Of a stretch of 64,000 nucleotides of DNA, positions 44,294 through 55,577 are shown piece by piece. Position numbers and translations under genes: made by a program. The notes under the pieces were generated by a model, which was given only the letters and a program-made list of their open reading frames with translations, was not told the DNA's origin and did not search any database. How positions within the stretch are numbered: the first letter of the stretch is position 1; every line of letters starts with the position of its first letter. The stretch covers positions 25,130 through 89,129 of the forward strand of contig WNNJ02001385.1 of assembly GCA_012934845.2 (NCBI GenBank), in the 5' to 3' direction. The stretch comes from Pomphorhynchus laevis (taxonomy: Eukaryota; Acanthocephala; Palaeacanthocephala; Echinorhynchida; Pomphorhynchidae).

Positions 44294-44878
44294 CATTTGT
44301 ATATAGTCGTTTGATTCGTGAACGTCGGTCGTAAATCGGTTCGTCCCGTATCGGTTTCTTGTTGCTCAGTACTTTGATTGTATGTTATTTATAGAGAAAA
44401 TTCGTTTCCAATCCGAATTATTGCAAGAACGCGAGGAAACAGGAATTTTTTTAAGCAAATATTGATTTTGCGATAAAATTTAAAGTTATTGAAGTCAGTC
44501 TAAAACTTGGTAAATCCTAAGTCTAGGGTATATATTGGAAGTGGCTCGTCAATTTAGTATTCGGTTATATGTATTGATATTAGAGTAAGTAAAATATCAT
44601 TATGTCGATAGGTCGATGGGAATATAAATTTGTGGTCGATTGGTTTATCGGAAGTTAATGGGCGATAAACAACATGCAGAAGGCACATTTTATTGCTTCA
44701 TATGGTTGTTATATACTTTGGCATAATACATTTAGGAAAACATCATGATGGATTAATTAATCAACTTGTATATCATATATTAATTATTATCAATTTATTT
44801 ACATTGTAACTAGTTGTTGTTATCTAGATAGTTTAAACAAGATAGTTGTTGTTACCAAGATAGTTATTAAGATAGTTT
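44294..44878. other. Unassigned, with a LINE-B scrap
   Basis: 44470-44510 repeats the LINE-B segment atttaaagttattgaagtca found at 41960-42000. The first part may be LINE-B 5' sequence beyond the LINE-C insertion. No ORF. Confidence 0.45.
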
Positions 44879-45608
44879 GATGGAAAATAATAACTGCTAT
44901 TTATTATTATGGCATGCAAGCCTATAGCCATGCAGCTGTTTTGTATGCTCACAGTAAAACTAATTTTATGCCAGCAAAAACTTAATCCGGATACAGGATA
45001 TTGAAATTAGAATATGTGCAAAGCCATGTAATTAGCGTTTTCTTGAAGTGCACTCTATTTGATATGTTGACAATATTCTCTGGAGATTTGTTCCAAAGCC
45101 TCACCGCTCGATGAGAAAGGTGATATAGTCTCCCGAGTTTGCCGTTAAAGAGGGTCCTCACAGTAAGAGAGTAACCTCGGTTAGTAGTTCGCTGGCTTCG
45201 CTGAATACAGTTGACTGGGAATCCGTCACGTTCGAGTAACATATCCCTAAAACATAAAATATCAAGACATACTATACTAGTACGGACTGAAGGAAATCCT
45301 ATATTGCGCAAGCTGTCCTTATAGGACAATTTATTAAGGAAATGGCACGATCTCGTCAACCTACGGAGGACATTTTCAAGCTCATTCAGCTCACCACGTG
45401 TACACGGAAATACCGCAGCGATACAATATTCAATAATAGGACGAATAAGTGAATTGTATATTATTTTAAGATAGGAAGCCGATGGATTACAAAAACACCT
45501 CCGGACCACATAGCTAAGTTTCCTGGTCGTTTGGATGATTCTGTCCGTGTTTGGACGACTCTTCAATGACTTGTGCACAAGTATTCTCAAATCTCTTGTG
45601 CATTGCAC
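44879..45608 (-). mobile_element. LINE-B copy 2: ORF2 C-terminus and 3' UTR
   Basis: 5'-truncated copy. The frame 44982-45608 codes for the RT thumb/C-terminal domain (DLRILVHKSLKSRPNTDRII, IIYNSLIRPIIEYCIAAVFP, LSHRAVRLWNKSPENIVNIS), ending FNILYPD before TGA or TAA-type stop. The 3' UTR 44879-45000 matches 41750-41875. It is open over 200 codons, so it is fairly young. Adjacent to the 3' end of LINE-A copy 2. Confidence 0.83.
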
Positions 45609-45701
45609 CTCGTAATTGGCTTAATAATAATACAAATTTATTAAATGTGGCAAATGCGTACAAGCTGCACGCTTACAATTCCACAAACAAAAATGAAAAA
45701 G

Positions 45702-45998
45702 TCAAGCAGATAAATTGTTTAAATGGGATCGGATTTGTCGTTTGAAGCACTGCAGGGAAGTTGATTGGCGTATATGAATGGGCAAATGATTCCACGATAG
45801 AGGAGCAGCCACCAGGAAGGAGCGGAGTCCAAAGGAGGTAGAGTAGTTTGGGACATGTAAAAGAAGGGAATTACAGGAACGCAAGGAACAGTAAAGAGGA
45901 CGAGAATTATCAAGAAAAGGAAGGTTGAGAAAAATGAAGGGGTATGAAAAGTTACAAGGCGGAAAGCAACGATAAGAAGACGAATTTAAACACGACAA
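45702..45998 (-). pseudogene. LINE-A copy 2 ORF2 C-terminal end (shifted frame)
   Basis: Last 98 residues of ORF2 (LNSSSYRCFPPCNFSYPFIF ... SFGLRSFLVAAPLSWNHLPI ... SHLNNLSA). They lie one frame off the main ORF2 frame, which ends at 45986. Copy 1 reads through this point without a shift, so the change is private to copy 2. Confidence 0.8.
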
Positions 45999-48610
45999 TA
46001 AATTGTAAGCAAATCGAGAGAAGCAAGAGGGTAGGATGTATGATCAAAACGACGAAGACGAAGGAGAATTCGGACAGCTGCGTTGACGATGCGTTGTAGG
46101 GGAAGAAGAGTGGATTTAGGTGAGTTGGAAAATAGACTAAGACAATAATCGAGTCTAGAAAAAAGGAGAGATGATATGAGAGTCATACAAGAAGGGAAAT
46201 CGATCAATCTACGAACTTGACGGAGGTTGTGGAGTATCAAGGTAGATGAGCGTACTTTATCTCTAACGAAAGGTTTAAGTGAAAGTCGGTTGTCAAAATG
46301 GAAGCCTAGGAAAACGAGATTATCAACGATAGGAAGAATTGTAGAATTTAATGATACGGAGGGAGGTTCGAAGCCGAGGCGTCGAGATAGGATCCACATA
46401 ATTTTGGATTTATCAGGATTCAGAGAAAGGCGAAGGGAAGAAAGATGATTGGAAATTGAGACAAGACAGTCCGAAGCGGAAACACTAAGATCGTGAATAC
46501 GATAAACAGGTGCATGAGCATAGATGAGAATGTCATCAGCATATTGCATAACATGGAAGTTAAATTTATGAGAAATCGAAGACAAATCACCAAGAAGAAA
46601 AGAGAAAAGTATATGGCCTAATACGGAGCCTTGTGGAACACCGGACGGAATGGACGAAGGATGGGAGAGAGAAGAGTTAGAATATACGCGAAATGTACGG
46701 TTTGATAGATATGAAGAAAACCATGATACAGTGGGTAAAGAGAAGCCATAATCATGACGAAGGCGATGGAGAAGAATCGAGTGATCGACGATGTCAAAAG
46801 CAGACGATAGATCAAGAGAAACTATGACACTACATAATTTATGATCGCGCGATATGAGTAAGTCGTTATAAACTTTAAGACAGGCAATTTCGGTAGAGTA
46901 ATTAGAGCGAAAAGCGGCTTGGAAGGGAGGAAATAAGTTAGAGGAATAGAGATATGTAGTAACTTGCTTAAGAACGAGACGCTCAAGGAGTTTAGAGAGG
47001 GTTGGGAGAAGTGAAATAGGACGGTACGAAGATGGTAGTGAGGAGTCGAGAGATTGCTTTTTGATGAGAGGACGAACAGTGGCGCATTTCCAGATGGAAG
47101 GAAATGTACGGCTACGGATGGACGAGTTGAACAATGTGGTTAGGAAGGGTAAGATAAAGGAGCATATATTTTTAAGCAAGTGAGTGGGAATTGGGTCAGA
47201 AGGAGAGGTTTTATTAGGTAATGACAGCAGAACCGAAGAAACTTCATCAGACGAAACGGGAAGAATGTGGAATAGTTCTGGGAGGGAAGTATTTAAATAG
47301 AAGAGTGGGTACAAGGGGGATATGGGTAGTAGGGACAGTAAATTAGATAACTTAGTTTGTAGATAAGAAGAAAATTCATCAGGATTTATATTACAAGGGG
47401 ATGATGATCGTGAAAGAATTGAGTTTAAGATTTTCCAATGAGATTTAGAGTTGGAAGATGACTCGAGTCGATTTCGCCAAAAGACAAGTACCTTTAGTAC
47501 GTATAAGAATGAGATGTGAACGGCGTTGAGAAAAGTAAAAATCACGAAGATTTGGAGGGAGTGAGTCGGGTGAACGTTTAAGAAAGCGTTTATACATACG
47601 AAAAGAGTGACGGAGTCGACGCTTAGAAAGATTACAGTCAGAATCGAACCAGGGAGCATGGCGCAAGCGCTGGGTACGTCGAAGTCGACTAGGCAGAAGG
47701 TTATTGAGGATCGACGTAAGTTCAGAATCAAACAGAATGCAGAGATCATCGGGAGAGAGAGATAGTTAAGAGGAAGTGGAAAGAGTGAATAATTGAGTAA
47801 GGCTGTGCAGAGAACATGGATATCGAGAAGCTTCCAGGGTCGACTTGGTGTAGATAAAGGTAAAGGCGGAGAAGGAGGATGGGGACGAGTAAGAGTGACA
47901 AGGAAATGATCGGACAAACCAGGATCAGTAATTGACAAGGAGGTATAGTCATTGAAGCAGTTAGGAACAGCAATGATGTCGAGAGCACCGCCGAGAATAT
48001 GAGTTGGGCTTGTTGAAAGTAATTTATAGTTAAAATCAGAAAAAAGATTAGTTAAAGTGATAGAGTCAGAGTCAGACGGGCGATCAAGACGAATGTTAAA
48101 GTCACCGAGAACAAAAGAAGGAGTATATGACAATGAACAGTGAGACATTAGATCTGCAAGGTCGTTAAAGAAGATACGTGATGGGGCAACTGAACCTGGA
48201 CGGTATACAATCACAAGTTCCAGAGGGAAAGGCGTTGATAATCTGCATATGAGTAATTCGAACGAAGTGTAACGGATGTTAACGTTGATTTTACGTAAAG
48301 ACATTGGGTGACGAGCAATGGCAACAATACCGCCATGGTTAGACGCAGTAGATGTATGAGATGTAATTTGACGAGCTGATTCAACTAGAGAACAACCGGA
48401 GCGACATAGACGACGAATAGCAAGATCGTCGGAGTCAAAGTGCCAGGATTCGGTAATGCAGAGAATATCGATAGATAATTGATCGAAGATATCGAGAAGC
48501 ATATCAGCTTTATGAAGAATGGAGCGAGTATTGAATAGACTAAGACGAAAAGTATGCTTAGGAGCGAGATCGACTAGCGAAGAAGACAAGGGGGAGAGAT
48601 GGGACGCCAT
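45986..48610 (-). pseudogene. LINE-A copy 2 ORF2: endonuclease + reverse transcriptase
   Basis: An 874-codon open frame from MASHLSPLSSSLVDLAPKHT. Endonuclease: IDILCITESW, SFVLGDFNIR, GLSDHFLVTL. RT: SYRPISLLPTLSKLLERLVL, motif A SLDLSSAFDIVDH, motif B IPSGVPQGSVLGHILF, motif C MQYADDILIY, then VFLGFHFDNRL. Between about 47440 and 47770 it is read in a different frame from copy 1, because copy 2 has an extra GA in a gagaga run near 47756. That shift happens to place endonuclease and RT in one continuous frame. All catalytic residues are visible. Confidence 0.9.
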
Positions 48611-49925
48611 CGAATTTTTGGCCTTGTGTGAAGAACGTGAAAATTTCCGTTGATTTGACGTATAGATAAGGATGACTCACCGTTTGTTTCACGTCGATGT
48701 TTTTCAATGCGAGCTAAATTGAGCTGGGCAATATCAGAAGGGGAGCGGTCAGGAAAGATACGGCAAGTAGAGGAAGTGGTAAGAAGTTTAAAACGTTGGG
48801 AGAGTACCGAAGAGGCATGTGAACTATGTCGGAAAACGATTTTTAAGAGTGGAGGACTGAGATGATTTGATTTAGTGGATTTGTTTAAACGAATAAAGGA
48901 TACAGGAGCGATATTATTGAAGAGTGATGGGTTATCATCAGGTAGAATGGTTGCTAGGATAGACCTGAAAGCAGATACATCATAATCGAGGCGAGATTGT
49001 GGAGAAGCAGATTCGGAAAGCTTTAAGTTTGATATGATTATACAGCGATCGCGCGAAGGAAAACGATTTCGTAGAAGTGGTGGACGGACAGAGCTGGTAG
49101 GAGTCGATGTAGATGAGCAGATAGAAGTGGAAATGACAGGGGTGCTTGATAAAGAATTAATATTGGTTGGAGCAAGTGTGACAGGAGCGGGGTGTTGAAT
49201 CGGTTGATCAGAGATGTGACTGGATATGATTTTAAATGAAGGATGTAAATTATTTGGAAGTGTTACGTGGGAGGTAGAGTAAGGAGAATTAAAATAGGTT
49301 GGGCATGAGTGACAGGAATGGAGTGTTGAATCAGTTGATCGGAAATGTTACTGGAAATGATTTTGATGGAAGGGTGTAAATTATTGAGAGGTGATACAGG
49401 AGAGGTCGAGTAAGGAGTACGTGAGGAGAATAAAGAAGTTTGAGATTTATTTAGATTGGGGGAGGAATAGGAAAGAGGAGGTACGAGATGAAAAGCTTTA
49501 CCGTTAGCATTGTTAGAATGAGAAAGATTAATGGAAGTTTGGTACGTAGTTGAACGAGGAGTGTGTGAGAGAGTAGGTTCAATAATGGGATTATATGATA
49601 CGAAGTCAGATGTTGATGCGAGGGAAACATCTAAAACAGCATTGGTCTGAGTGGTCGTGTGTGATACAGGAGTAGATGAGCATGATAACTGTAGTAGTCG
49701 TACTGATGTACAAAAACCGCAAGTGAAATGTTTACGTTTATACACCGAGTGGTCGGATATTTTAACACGAACAAGTGTCCATACATCGCAATCTTTGGAA
49801 TCGCATCCAACTTCAAAGCTGGTATAACCATCATTGCATTCCGATGTGGAAGATTCTTGATCAGGAACAGGGATCTGAGATCGCGCTTTTTTAGGCATGA
49901 CCTTTTGTCGATAGATTGAGCTCAA
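48611..49925 (-). pseudogene. LINE-A ORF1 (PHD-like finger + RRM-like domain)
   Basis: N-terminus (ATG near 49899: MPKKARSQIPVPDQESSTSE) followed by a PHD-like finger CDSKDCDVWTLVRV ... HFTCGFCTS. A Ser/Pro/Thr-rich linker follows. In a second frame (48615-49200) are the RRM-like DRCIIISNLKLSESAS and the CR1-type C-terminus IFPDRSPSDIAQLNLARIEK. The frame change near 49260 coincides with an imperfect tandem duplication of a ~35-residue segment (NNLHPSIKIISSNISDQLIQ / NNLHPSFKIISSHISDQPIQ). RNA-binding role by family. Confidence 0.78.
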
Positions 49926-49943
49926 TCCGCGAGCGTAGCGAGC

Positions 49944-50120
49944 GGAACTGACAGGAATAATCTGGAACTGACAGGAATAATCTGGAACTGACAGGAATAA
50001 TCTGGAACTGACAGGAATAATCTGGAACTGACAGGAATAATCTGGAACTGACAGGAATAATCTGGAACTGACAGGAATAATCTGGAACTGACAGGAATAA
50101 TCTGGAACTGACAGGAATAA
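49944..50120. repeat. 20-bp minisatellite, nine copies
   Basis: ggaactgacaggaataatct repeated nine times with no visible variation (the first lacks its leading tct). It sits just upstream of LINE-A ORF1, in element orientation ttattcctgtcagttccaga. Perfect identity implies very recent expansion. It may be part of the LINE-A 5' UTR, as tandem monomers are in some other LINEs, but copy 1 is truncated before it and cannot test this. Confidence 0.95.
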
Positions 50121-50265
50121 TTGTAAGATTTATAATAACCAAGACTTATGATAACCAAGATTTATAATAACCAAGACTAATTTATATCTGAAAGGAAATT
50201 TAACTTATAATAACCAAGATTTATAATAACCAAGACTAATTTATATCTGAAAGGAAATTTCTTGT
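50121..50265. repeat. Short AT-rich tandem repeats
   Basis: ataaccaagatttataata-type units, then a ~62-bp block (ending ctgaaaggaaattt) present twice (about 50155-50200 and 50216-50260). Confidence 0.8.
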
Positions 50266-50469
50266 CCTAAATGCATGTGGCAGTACTTGGATATATTTAA
50301 GATCAGTCGTCTCATTACTCCACCTAACAATATTGTCTAACTCTTCCTGGAACAGAAAACAGTCATGAAAACAGGCATATGTCGTCGAGGGCGTATGTCA
50401 TTGAGGACACTTGTCATCCACGTACTTGTCTTCGAGGACACTTGTCATCAAGGACATAGTTTGCATCTT

Positions 50470-50652
50470 AGAACACAATATCATGGAGTGTCCCAGTCTA
50501 TATCGTCTTTCGCATCGTGTTGTTATTGTATGGAACATGTTACTTGATACTTTAGTACGTGTAGACCGTATTGCTACATTCAAAAGGAGACTTTTGGAAT
50601 GTAAACGCCATCCCAACCAAGAAGCGATTCGAATGGCATACCCGACAGATTG
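50470..50652 (+). pseudogene. LINE ORF2 C-terminal fragment
   Basis: Reads MECPSLYRLSHRVVIVWNML, LDTLVRVDRIATFKRRLLEC. The LYxLSHRxVxxWN ... VxxFKxxL pattern equals the C-terminus of LINE-B (LYHLSHRAVRLWNKSPENIV). A diverged, truncated copy ending at TGA (50652). Confidence 0.65.
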
Positions 50653-50829
50653 ACTACAATTTCAAAATTTAAATCGTACTTTTTTAATTATGTTTTTGTT
50701 TTGGTGAGCAGACTGAACAGCCTTAGGGATTTGCCTTGTAAAGAATAACCTTCCCGATTTCACATTAATTTTTTACCAAAAATATCATAGTCTCTGAGCT
50801 AGGATATCTTAGCAAAGAGATATCATAGT

Positions 50830-51394
50830 ATCTGCCCCCATGGTGGTTCAGATGTAAAACTCACGGACGTAAAACATGTGAAAGCATTTGCACATCTAAA
50901 TGTTTTAGTGGTGCAAATACGACAAACACGTGCGAAATGTTTAACCTTGCCACAGTTATTACAAATCGATTCACGATGGGGTAATTAGTTTTGCGATGTA
51001 TTCGTGATCCATAACAAAAGAAACATTTCCAAGTGACTCTCGTCAAGGCCAAGGCTGTGACGTTATCAGCAATGTGTTACTTCGTCTTAATCAGGTTTCT
51101 TGTATGTGCTTTCTGTAGAACCCAATGCACGAAGATTCGGATGTTCATCTACAGCCGATCGTTTCTCGTCACTTTCTACGCTTTAGCGATTTCAATTGCG
51201 TTTGATAGTTGCAGACAATTATTTTCCAATAATCGTTCTTGAATTTTTGACGATGTAAGTCCCAATATAAATGCGTTGAAGATTATTTGATCTCGATGTT
51301 CTTCGGCTGTCACATCTTGAAAATCACATTCGATCGAGAGTTGTTTTAATGTATTTACATATGATTGGATTTCTCCTTGAATTTTATTTTTCAA
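50830..51394 (-). pseudogene. Gypsy gag fragment
   Basis: Fossil piece similar to gag of the 30-kb Gypsy: QSYVNTLKQLSIECDFQDVT, AEEHRDQIIFNAFILGLTSS, KIQERLLENN, then a Cys/His knuckle region at 50870-51040 (CFFCYGSRIH...). Truncated on both sides and broken. It abuts Penelope tail sequence at 51402. Confidence 0.72.
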
Positions 51395-51401
51395 AATAAA
51401 T

Positions 51402-51660
51402 CAGATAACTGAGTCTACGTATTTTATACTATATATGAATTAAAAATAAAGATAAATAATAAATAATTATAAGATTTTTAGAATTTATATTTATATCAAG
51501 CCAAAATTTAAAATTGAAATTTAAAATAAAGTCAATTCTTATAAATTGACTAATAAATAATAGACGATATATAAGAATAAGGATTGGAGATCATCATGAG
51601 GAGCTGGTATGTTATCAGGTTTCGGCCCATATTCCTCGAAAATCCTAAAATTACTCTATA
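51402..51660 (-). repeat. Penelope-like element 3' tail
   Basis: Inverted copy of 37735-38003: gggccgaaacctgataacat, aatccttattct, gactttattttaaatttcaa and the end gtagactcagttatctgatt. No coding part is attached, so it is an extreme 5'-truncated copy. Confidence 0.8.
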
Positions 51661-51817
51661 CTCTTTATTATTGGCAATTGGAATGAGAGTAGTTCATTCC
51701 AATCTCAAAGTAGCTTTTATTGGCTTAATCTAGTAAATACAAAAAGTAGAATAACAATAAATAACAGTTTCTCTTTTTCTAGTAAAAAGTAGAAAAACAG
51801 TAACTTTAAACAATTTT

Positions 51818-51856
51818 TTTCTGCTGCGAAATCGCAGTATGATTTCGCAGCAGAAA
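51818..51856. repeat. Perfect 16-bp inverted repeat
   Basis: tttctgctgcgaaatc (51818-51833) and gattcgcag-type complement gatttcgcagcagaaa (51841-51856), with a 7-base loop. The right arm begins a ~75-bp segment that recurs, diverged, at 52316-52395. Confidence 0.85.
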
Positions 51857-51934
51857 CCAAGTACTGTATCATTCCTATATTACTTCAAATTCCATACACC
51901 TTGACTCACAATTTTAGCAGTCACAACTTATTAC

Positions 51935-52170
51935 TCATGCATCTTCTGGATGTAATCTGCGGTTAATTGAATCGTGGCTTGAGAAGTGAGAAGAGAAAGT
52001 AGAAGAGGAGAGAATATATTGTTCATTTTTGGGAAGCTGGTCTGGATAACTTGGTGGTAACAGAGCAACGGAATTTGTCGGATCATAGATCAAAGAGGTA
52101 CGAACAGGTCTCAATGATGTAACGATAACATCGATATCACCGGTACGCATCTCAGGAATGATGATCATCA
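51935..52170 (-). CDS. Unrecognised ORF, ~77 aa
   Basis: First ATG near 52168 (MIIIPEMRTGDIDVIVTSLR, PVRTSLIYDPTNSVALLPPS), ending SINRRLHPEDA before a stop. Balanced composition and a Pro-rich middle; no motif, signal or membrane segment. It sits between two diverged copies of a ~75-bp repeat (51838-51915 and 52316-52395), so it may be part of an unrecognised element, or a terminal exon. Low confidence. Confidence 0.2.
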
Positions 52171-52729
52171 CATTGTTAAGTGAATTATTTAGTAAACTAC
52201 TTTATTATTGGACTTGTGTCAATTTCAACATTCACATTGATACAATTTTAGTAAGTTAATAATTATTAAGATAATATGTTTTATGGCAATAATCAATGTG
52301 CTTGATCACACGAGGTGATTTCACAGCAGTAACCAGCTACGGGATCATTCCTTCGTTACTTCCAACTCCATACACTTTGACTCACAACATGACAGATTTA
52401 AGCCTTACATATTGGTATTATATCGTCCGCTACTGCCATTCAACGGTACATTTGGGCTTATCACCGCTGGAGTTTTCTTTGAAAACATATTTGAACTTCC
52501 CGATTCTAACTTAGGTTTTTTGCTCAGTGGGTAAATGCCTTACAGACAAGGCTAACCATACAATTCTTTCAGAAGGAATACAGATGCTAACGAATGACCA
52601 AGATACGGTTTTTTAGAAAAGGACGTAAGATGGCAGAATTCAGGTTCTCTGGAAAATTGAAGCTAAGGATGGAGTAGTTAAACATGAACATGATGAATTG
52701 AAGTATATGGGAATTAATGTATTTAAGTA

Positions 52730-53330
52730 CGTATGTCAAGATAAGGTCAAAATGTGAGGAGTAGGGCGAAGAGTGGAGAACCTTAGCGACGACATCAGAA
52801 GAAACAAGATGAAAGAACTATGGAAGAAATGTGTGTTGAGAAAGACAAGAACCGTTGACTTACATAAGTAGATGATATAATCGTAACTAACATGATGATT
52901 AGATATAAAAGTGTGATCACGCTTTGAGAAGACGCAGAAATACTCTAAAAGAATGACGTATAATGCGCTTAGAATTTTTAAAGTCAGAGTCGAACCAAAA
53001 TGCACACGATATACGTTTTGGAAATCGAGATTGGCAAGATACAATATGATCGAGGATGGTTGAGAGCTCACGGTTGAAAAGTATGGATATACTGTCAGCT
53101 ATAAAAATGGGTTATAGGAGCCAGCAGAGGATAAGAGTCAAAGGATAGCGAAGGGCAAGTGAGGAAGGTCGCAGAGTTTTCTTTGTTTGAGTTAAATTAG
53201 GAGAAGTACGAACAAAAATGAGCGAGATAGTGATATTAAGAATTATGATAAAGTGATCGAAAAAACTAGGATTAAGATTGAAGAGAAAGTTTACAGAGTA
53301 AGGATGTTGATAATATCTTTTGCCACTATA
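52730..53330 (-). pseudogene. LINE fragment: endonuclease end and linker
   Basis: Minus strand: NPSFFDHFIIILN (cf. LINE-A DPGLSDHFLVTL) at about 53240-53290, then LSTILDHIVSCQSRFPKRIS, CAFWFDSDFKNSKRIIRHSF at 52950-53080, equivalent to LINE-A LTSILNNLLPSRLRRTQRLR, HAPWFDSDCNLSKRRLRHSF. Diverged LINE-A/C relative with frame changes. Confidence 0.72.
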
Positions 53331-53335
53331 TTTTG

Positions 53336-53890
53336 CCTCATCAATCATCCCCATAGTACACAATCTCACTTCCTTAGGCTTTTATTTTGATGATCACCTT
53401 TCCCTTAAACCCTTATTCCGTGACAAGGCCCGCTCGTCTCACTTAATTCTCCGTGACATCCGCCGTATCCGCCCCCTTATCGACTTCCGTTCTTGTATGT
53501 CTCTTCTTTCATCGCTTCTTTTCCTTAAAATCGATTACTGCCTTTGCCTTTTCGCCAATTCTCCAAAATCCATCATCCTAACCCTACAACGAATAATCTA
53601 CTCCGCCATTCGAGTGCTCTTTCGTCTCCGTCGCTTCGACCACACATCCACATATCTTGCCCAACTCTCCTTACCACCATCCACATCCGCATCAAAATCC
53701 GCCTTCTCGTAACGTTTCGTCCCATCGCTGTCGGCACTCCATCGTTCATCAACCTTCCTTTCTTAGATGACACTCGCCCCACCTCGCTATCGCTGCGTTC
53801 CCGTCATATTCTCTTACTCCACGTTCCCAGTTACTCCAACAACTACGGTCTCCGATCCTTCCTCGTCGCCACCCCACTGTTAAAACTCGT
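53336..53890 (+). pseudogene. LINE-C fragment, opposite strand
   Basis: Plus strand: VHNLTSLGFYFDDHLSLKPL, FRDKARSSHLILRDIRRIRP, LIDFRSCMSLLSSLLFLKID, YCLCLFANSPKSIILTLQRI, then a frame change and PSFINLPFLDDTRPTSLSLR, NYGLRSFLVATP. It breaks off near 53890 before the LINE tail. Directly abuts the minus-strand fragment, as in a 5'-inversion. Confidence 0.82.
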
Positions 53891-54813
53891 GTCATCATCC
53901 TCCCTTCCTTGTATCTTCTTTGATCGTTTACCCATCGAAATCGTCCAAAAATCTGATTACCTTATATCTTCCCTTATCATCTCTTTTTCTAGAAAACAAT
54001 GATATAGAATAATCGTTTCGTCTAGGACTTCTAAACATGTTTAATTCTTCACAAAACTTAACTACTCCTTGATTATATGTTTACAGCAGGCTGTTTTGGA
54101 TCTGGAAACTAGATCAGAGTGGATATCTCAACGGCCATTAGGTGCTACCGCATAAGGATGTATCACATCATTTTGTAACTGTAAGCTAACTTACGTAGCG
54201 TTGATACTAGCTTTAATGTTGAAATTAAAACGAAGTTTAAGAGATTTGAATCATGCACATTGCGTACGATATAGGATTGATTTTTAAAGAGTGACGCAGA
54301 ATAAAATCCACACAAGAAATCACGCTTAAGACGTTAGCATCAACATTCTTTTTCAACCAAATTCTGATCCAAACATGACAGTATTTTGTCGAGCATTCAA
54401 TATCTCATAATTCACCCTCTGTTATAATCGTCTGATTAGTTGGGCCAGGATATGCAGTCTAGTGATCTATTACTTTGTGATAGCCGATTACCTTGTAACA
54501 ACCTATTACCTTGTGATAGCCTATTACATTCTAACAGCCTATTACATTGTAACACTTTTCTGCATAACAACTATATAAAGGAAAGACAATATTTGCTTTA
54601 AAAACACCCTATTAAGAGATCTCAACCCCTTTGCGTATTATAAAATATATGATTGGTTGACACATTTTGATCGTTTTAAGTATAATACTATTATGTGCGA
54701 TGAGCTCTTTGACTTTCTTATTGTAGTAAGCTTCAAGAGTTTAATACTATTATGTGCAATGATCTCTTTGACTTTCATATTGTAGTGAGATTCAAGTGAT
54801 TCTTGAGTAACAC
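53891..54813. repeat. Non-coding, with two sets of short direct repeats
   Basis: 54465-54560 has about four diverged ~20-bp units of the type cctattaccttgtgatagc. 54681-54733 and about 54741-54797 are two copies of a block starting taatactattatgtgc and ending ttcaag. No gene. Confidence 0.6.
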
Positions 54814-55245
54814 ATGCGTCTTCGTCGCTTTGACCACACATCACCATATCTTGCTCAACTATCCTGGCCTACCATCCACATCCGCGTACAACTCCGCCTT
54901 TTTCTCGTAAATTTTCGTCTCATCACTGTCAGCTCCCCATCGTTCATCCATCTCTCTTTCCTAGACGACACTCGCCCTACCTCTATATCACTGCGTTCCC
55001 GTAATTCTCTCTTATTCTACGTTCCCAATTACTCTAACAACTACGGTTTCCAATCCTTCCTGGTCGCCGTCCCACTCGCCTGGAATCAGCTCCCACTCGA
55101 CGTCCGCCGCGCTCACTCCTTTATTGCATTCAAATGGCGCTCCCGTACCCACCTCATCGAAGCATGATTTAGATTTTTTAGATTTTGTTGTTGTGGTCAT
55201 GTGAGCGTGCGCCGGTACGCATTTGCCACGTAAAAATAAATCGTT
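54814..55245 (+). mobile_element. LINE-C-type fragment, ORF2 end and tail
   Basis: Codes for LRRFDHTSPYLAQLSWPTIH, FIHLSFLDDTRPTSISLRSR, NSLLFYVPNYSNNYGFQSFL, VAVPLAWNQLPLDVRRAHSF and ends IEA, followed by the family tail (tacgcatttgccacgtaaa) near 55218-55237 and an A-rich end. 5'-truncated; 117 open codons without a stop. Confidence 0.83.
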
Positions 55246-55577
55246 TTTATTAACATGATTATAAGTGAGATATGATAAAGACATTGAACAGAATTTTAAA
55301 TGTAGGTTTGCGTAGAGTAAACCTCTTCAAAATTAGAACGAAGAGCACATCATTATCTGTAATCTAGATATTGTAGTTGATATTTTCAAGAAAACACTCC
55401 ATAACAACCAAATATAAAAATTTGAATGTATATAATTTGAAATAATCGAATATTTTGAAATAATTTCAAAATATTCGATTGATGTAAATTTTTGTTGTAA
55501 GCGGTCAAAATAGCCTTATAGCTATGACCTGTAATAATATTTTTTCTCAAAAAAATCATTGATTTTTTGAAATCGAT

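Larger units (their letters stand above)
45615..50120 (-). mobile_element. LINE-A copy 2 (CR1/L2-like), longest copy
   Basis: Contains 3' microsatellite (AAT-rich, 45625-45640), 3' tail, ORF2 45702-48610, ORF1 48611-49925 and a 5' minisatellite at 49944-50120. It is nearly identical to copy 1 where they overlap. A few frame changes remain: one at the ORF2 C-terminus near 45990, a discontinuity between endonuclease and RT, and one in ORF1 near 49260. It may be close to full length. Confidence 0.9.

Noticed and set aside
49944-50120. CRISPR-like array.
   Set aside because: The units are contiguous and identical without spacers, in a eukaryotic LINE setting; it is a minisatellite.
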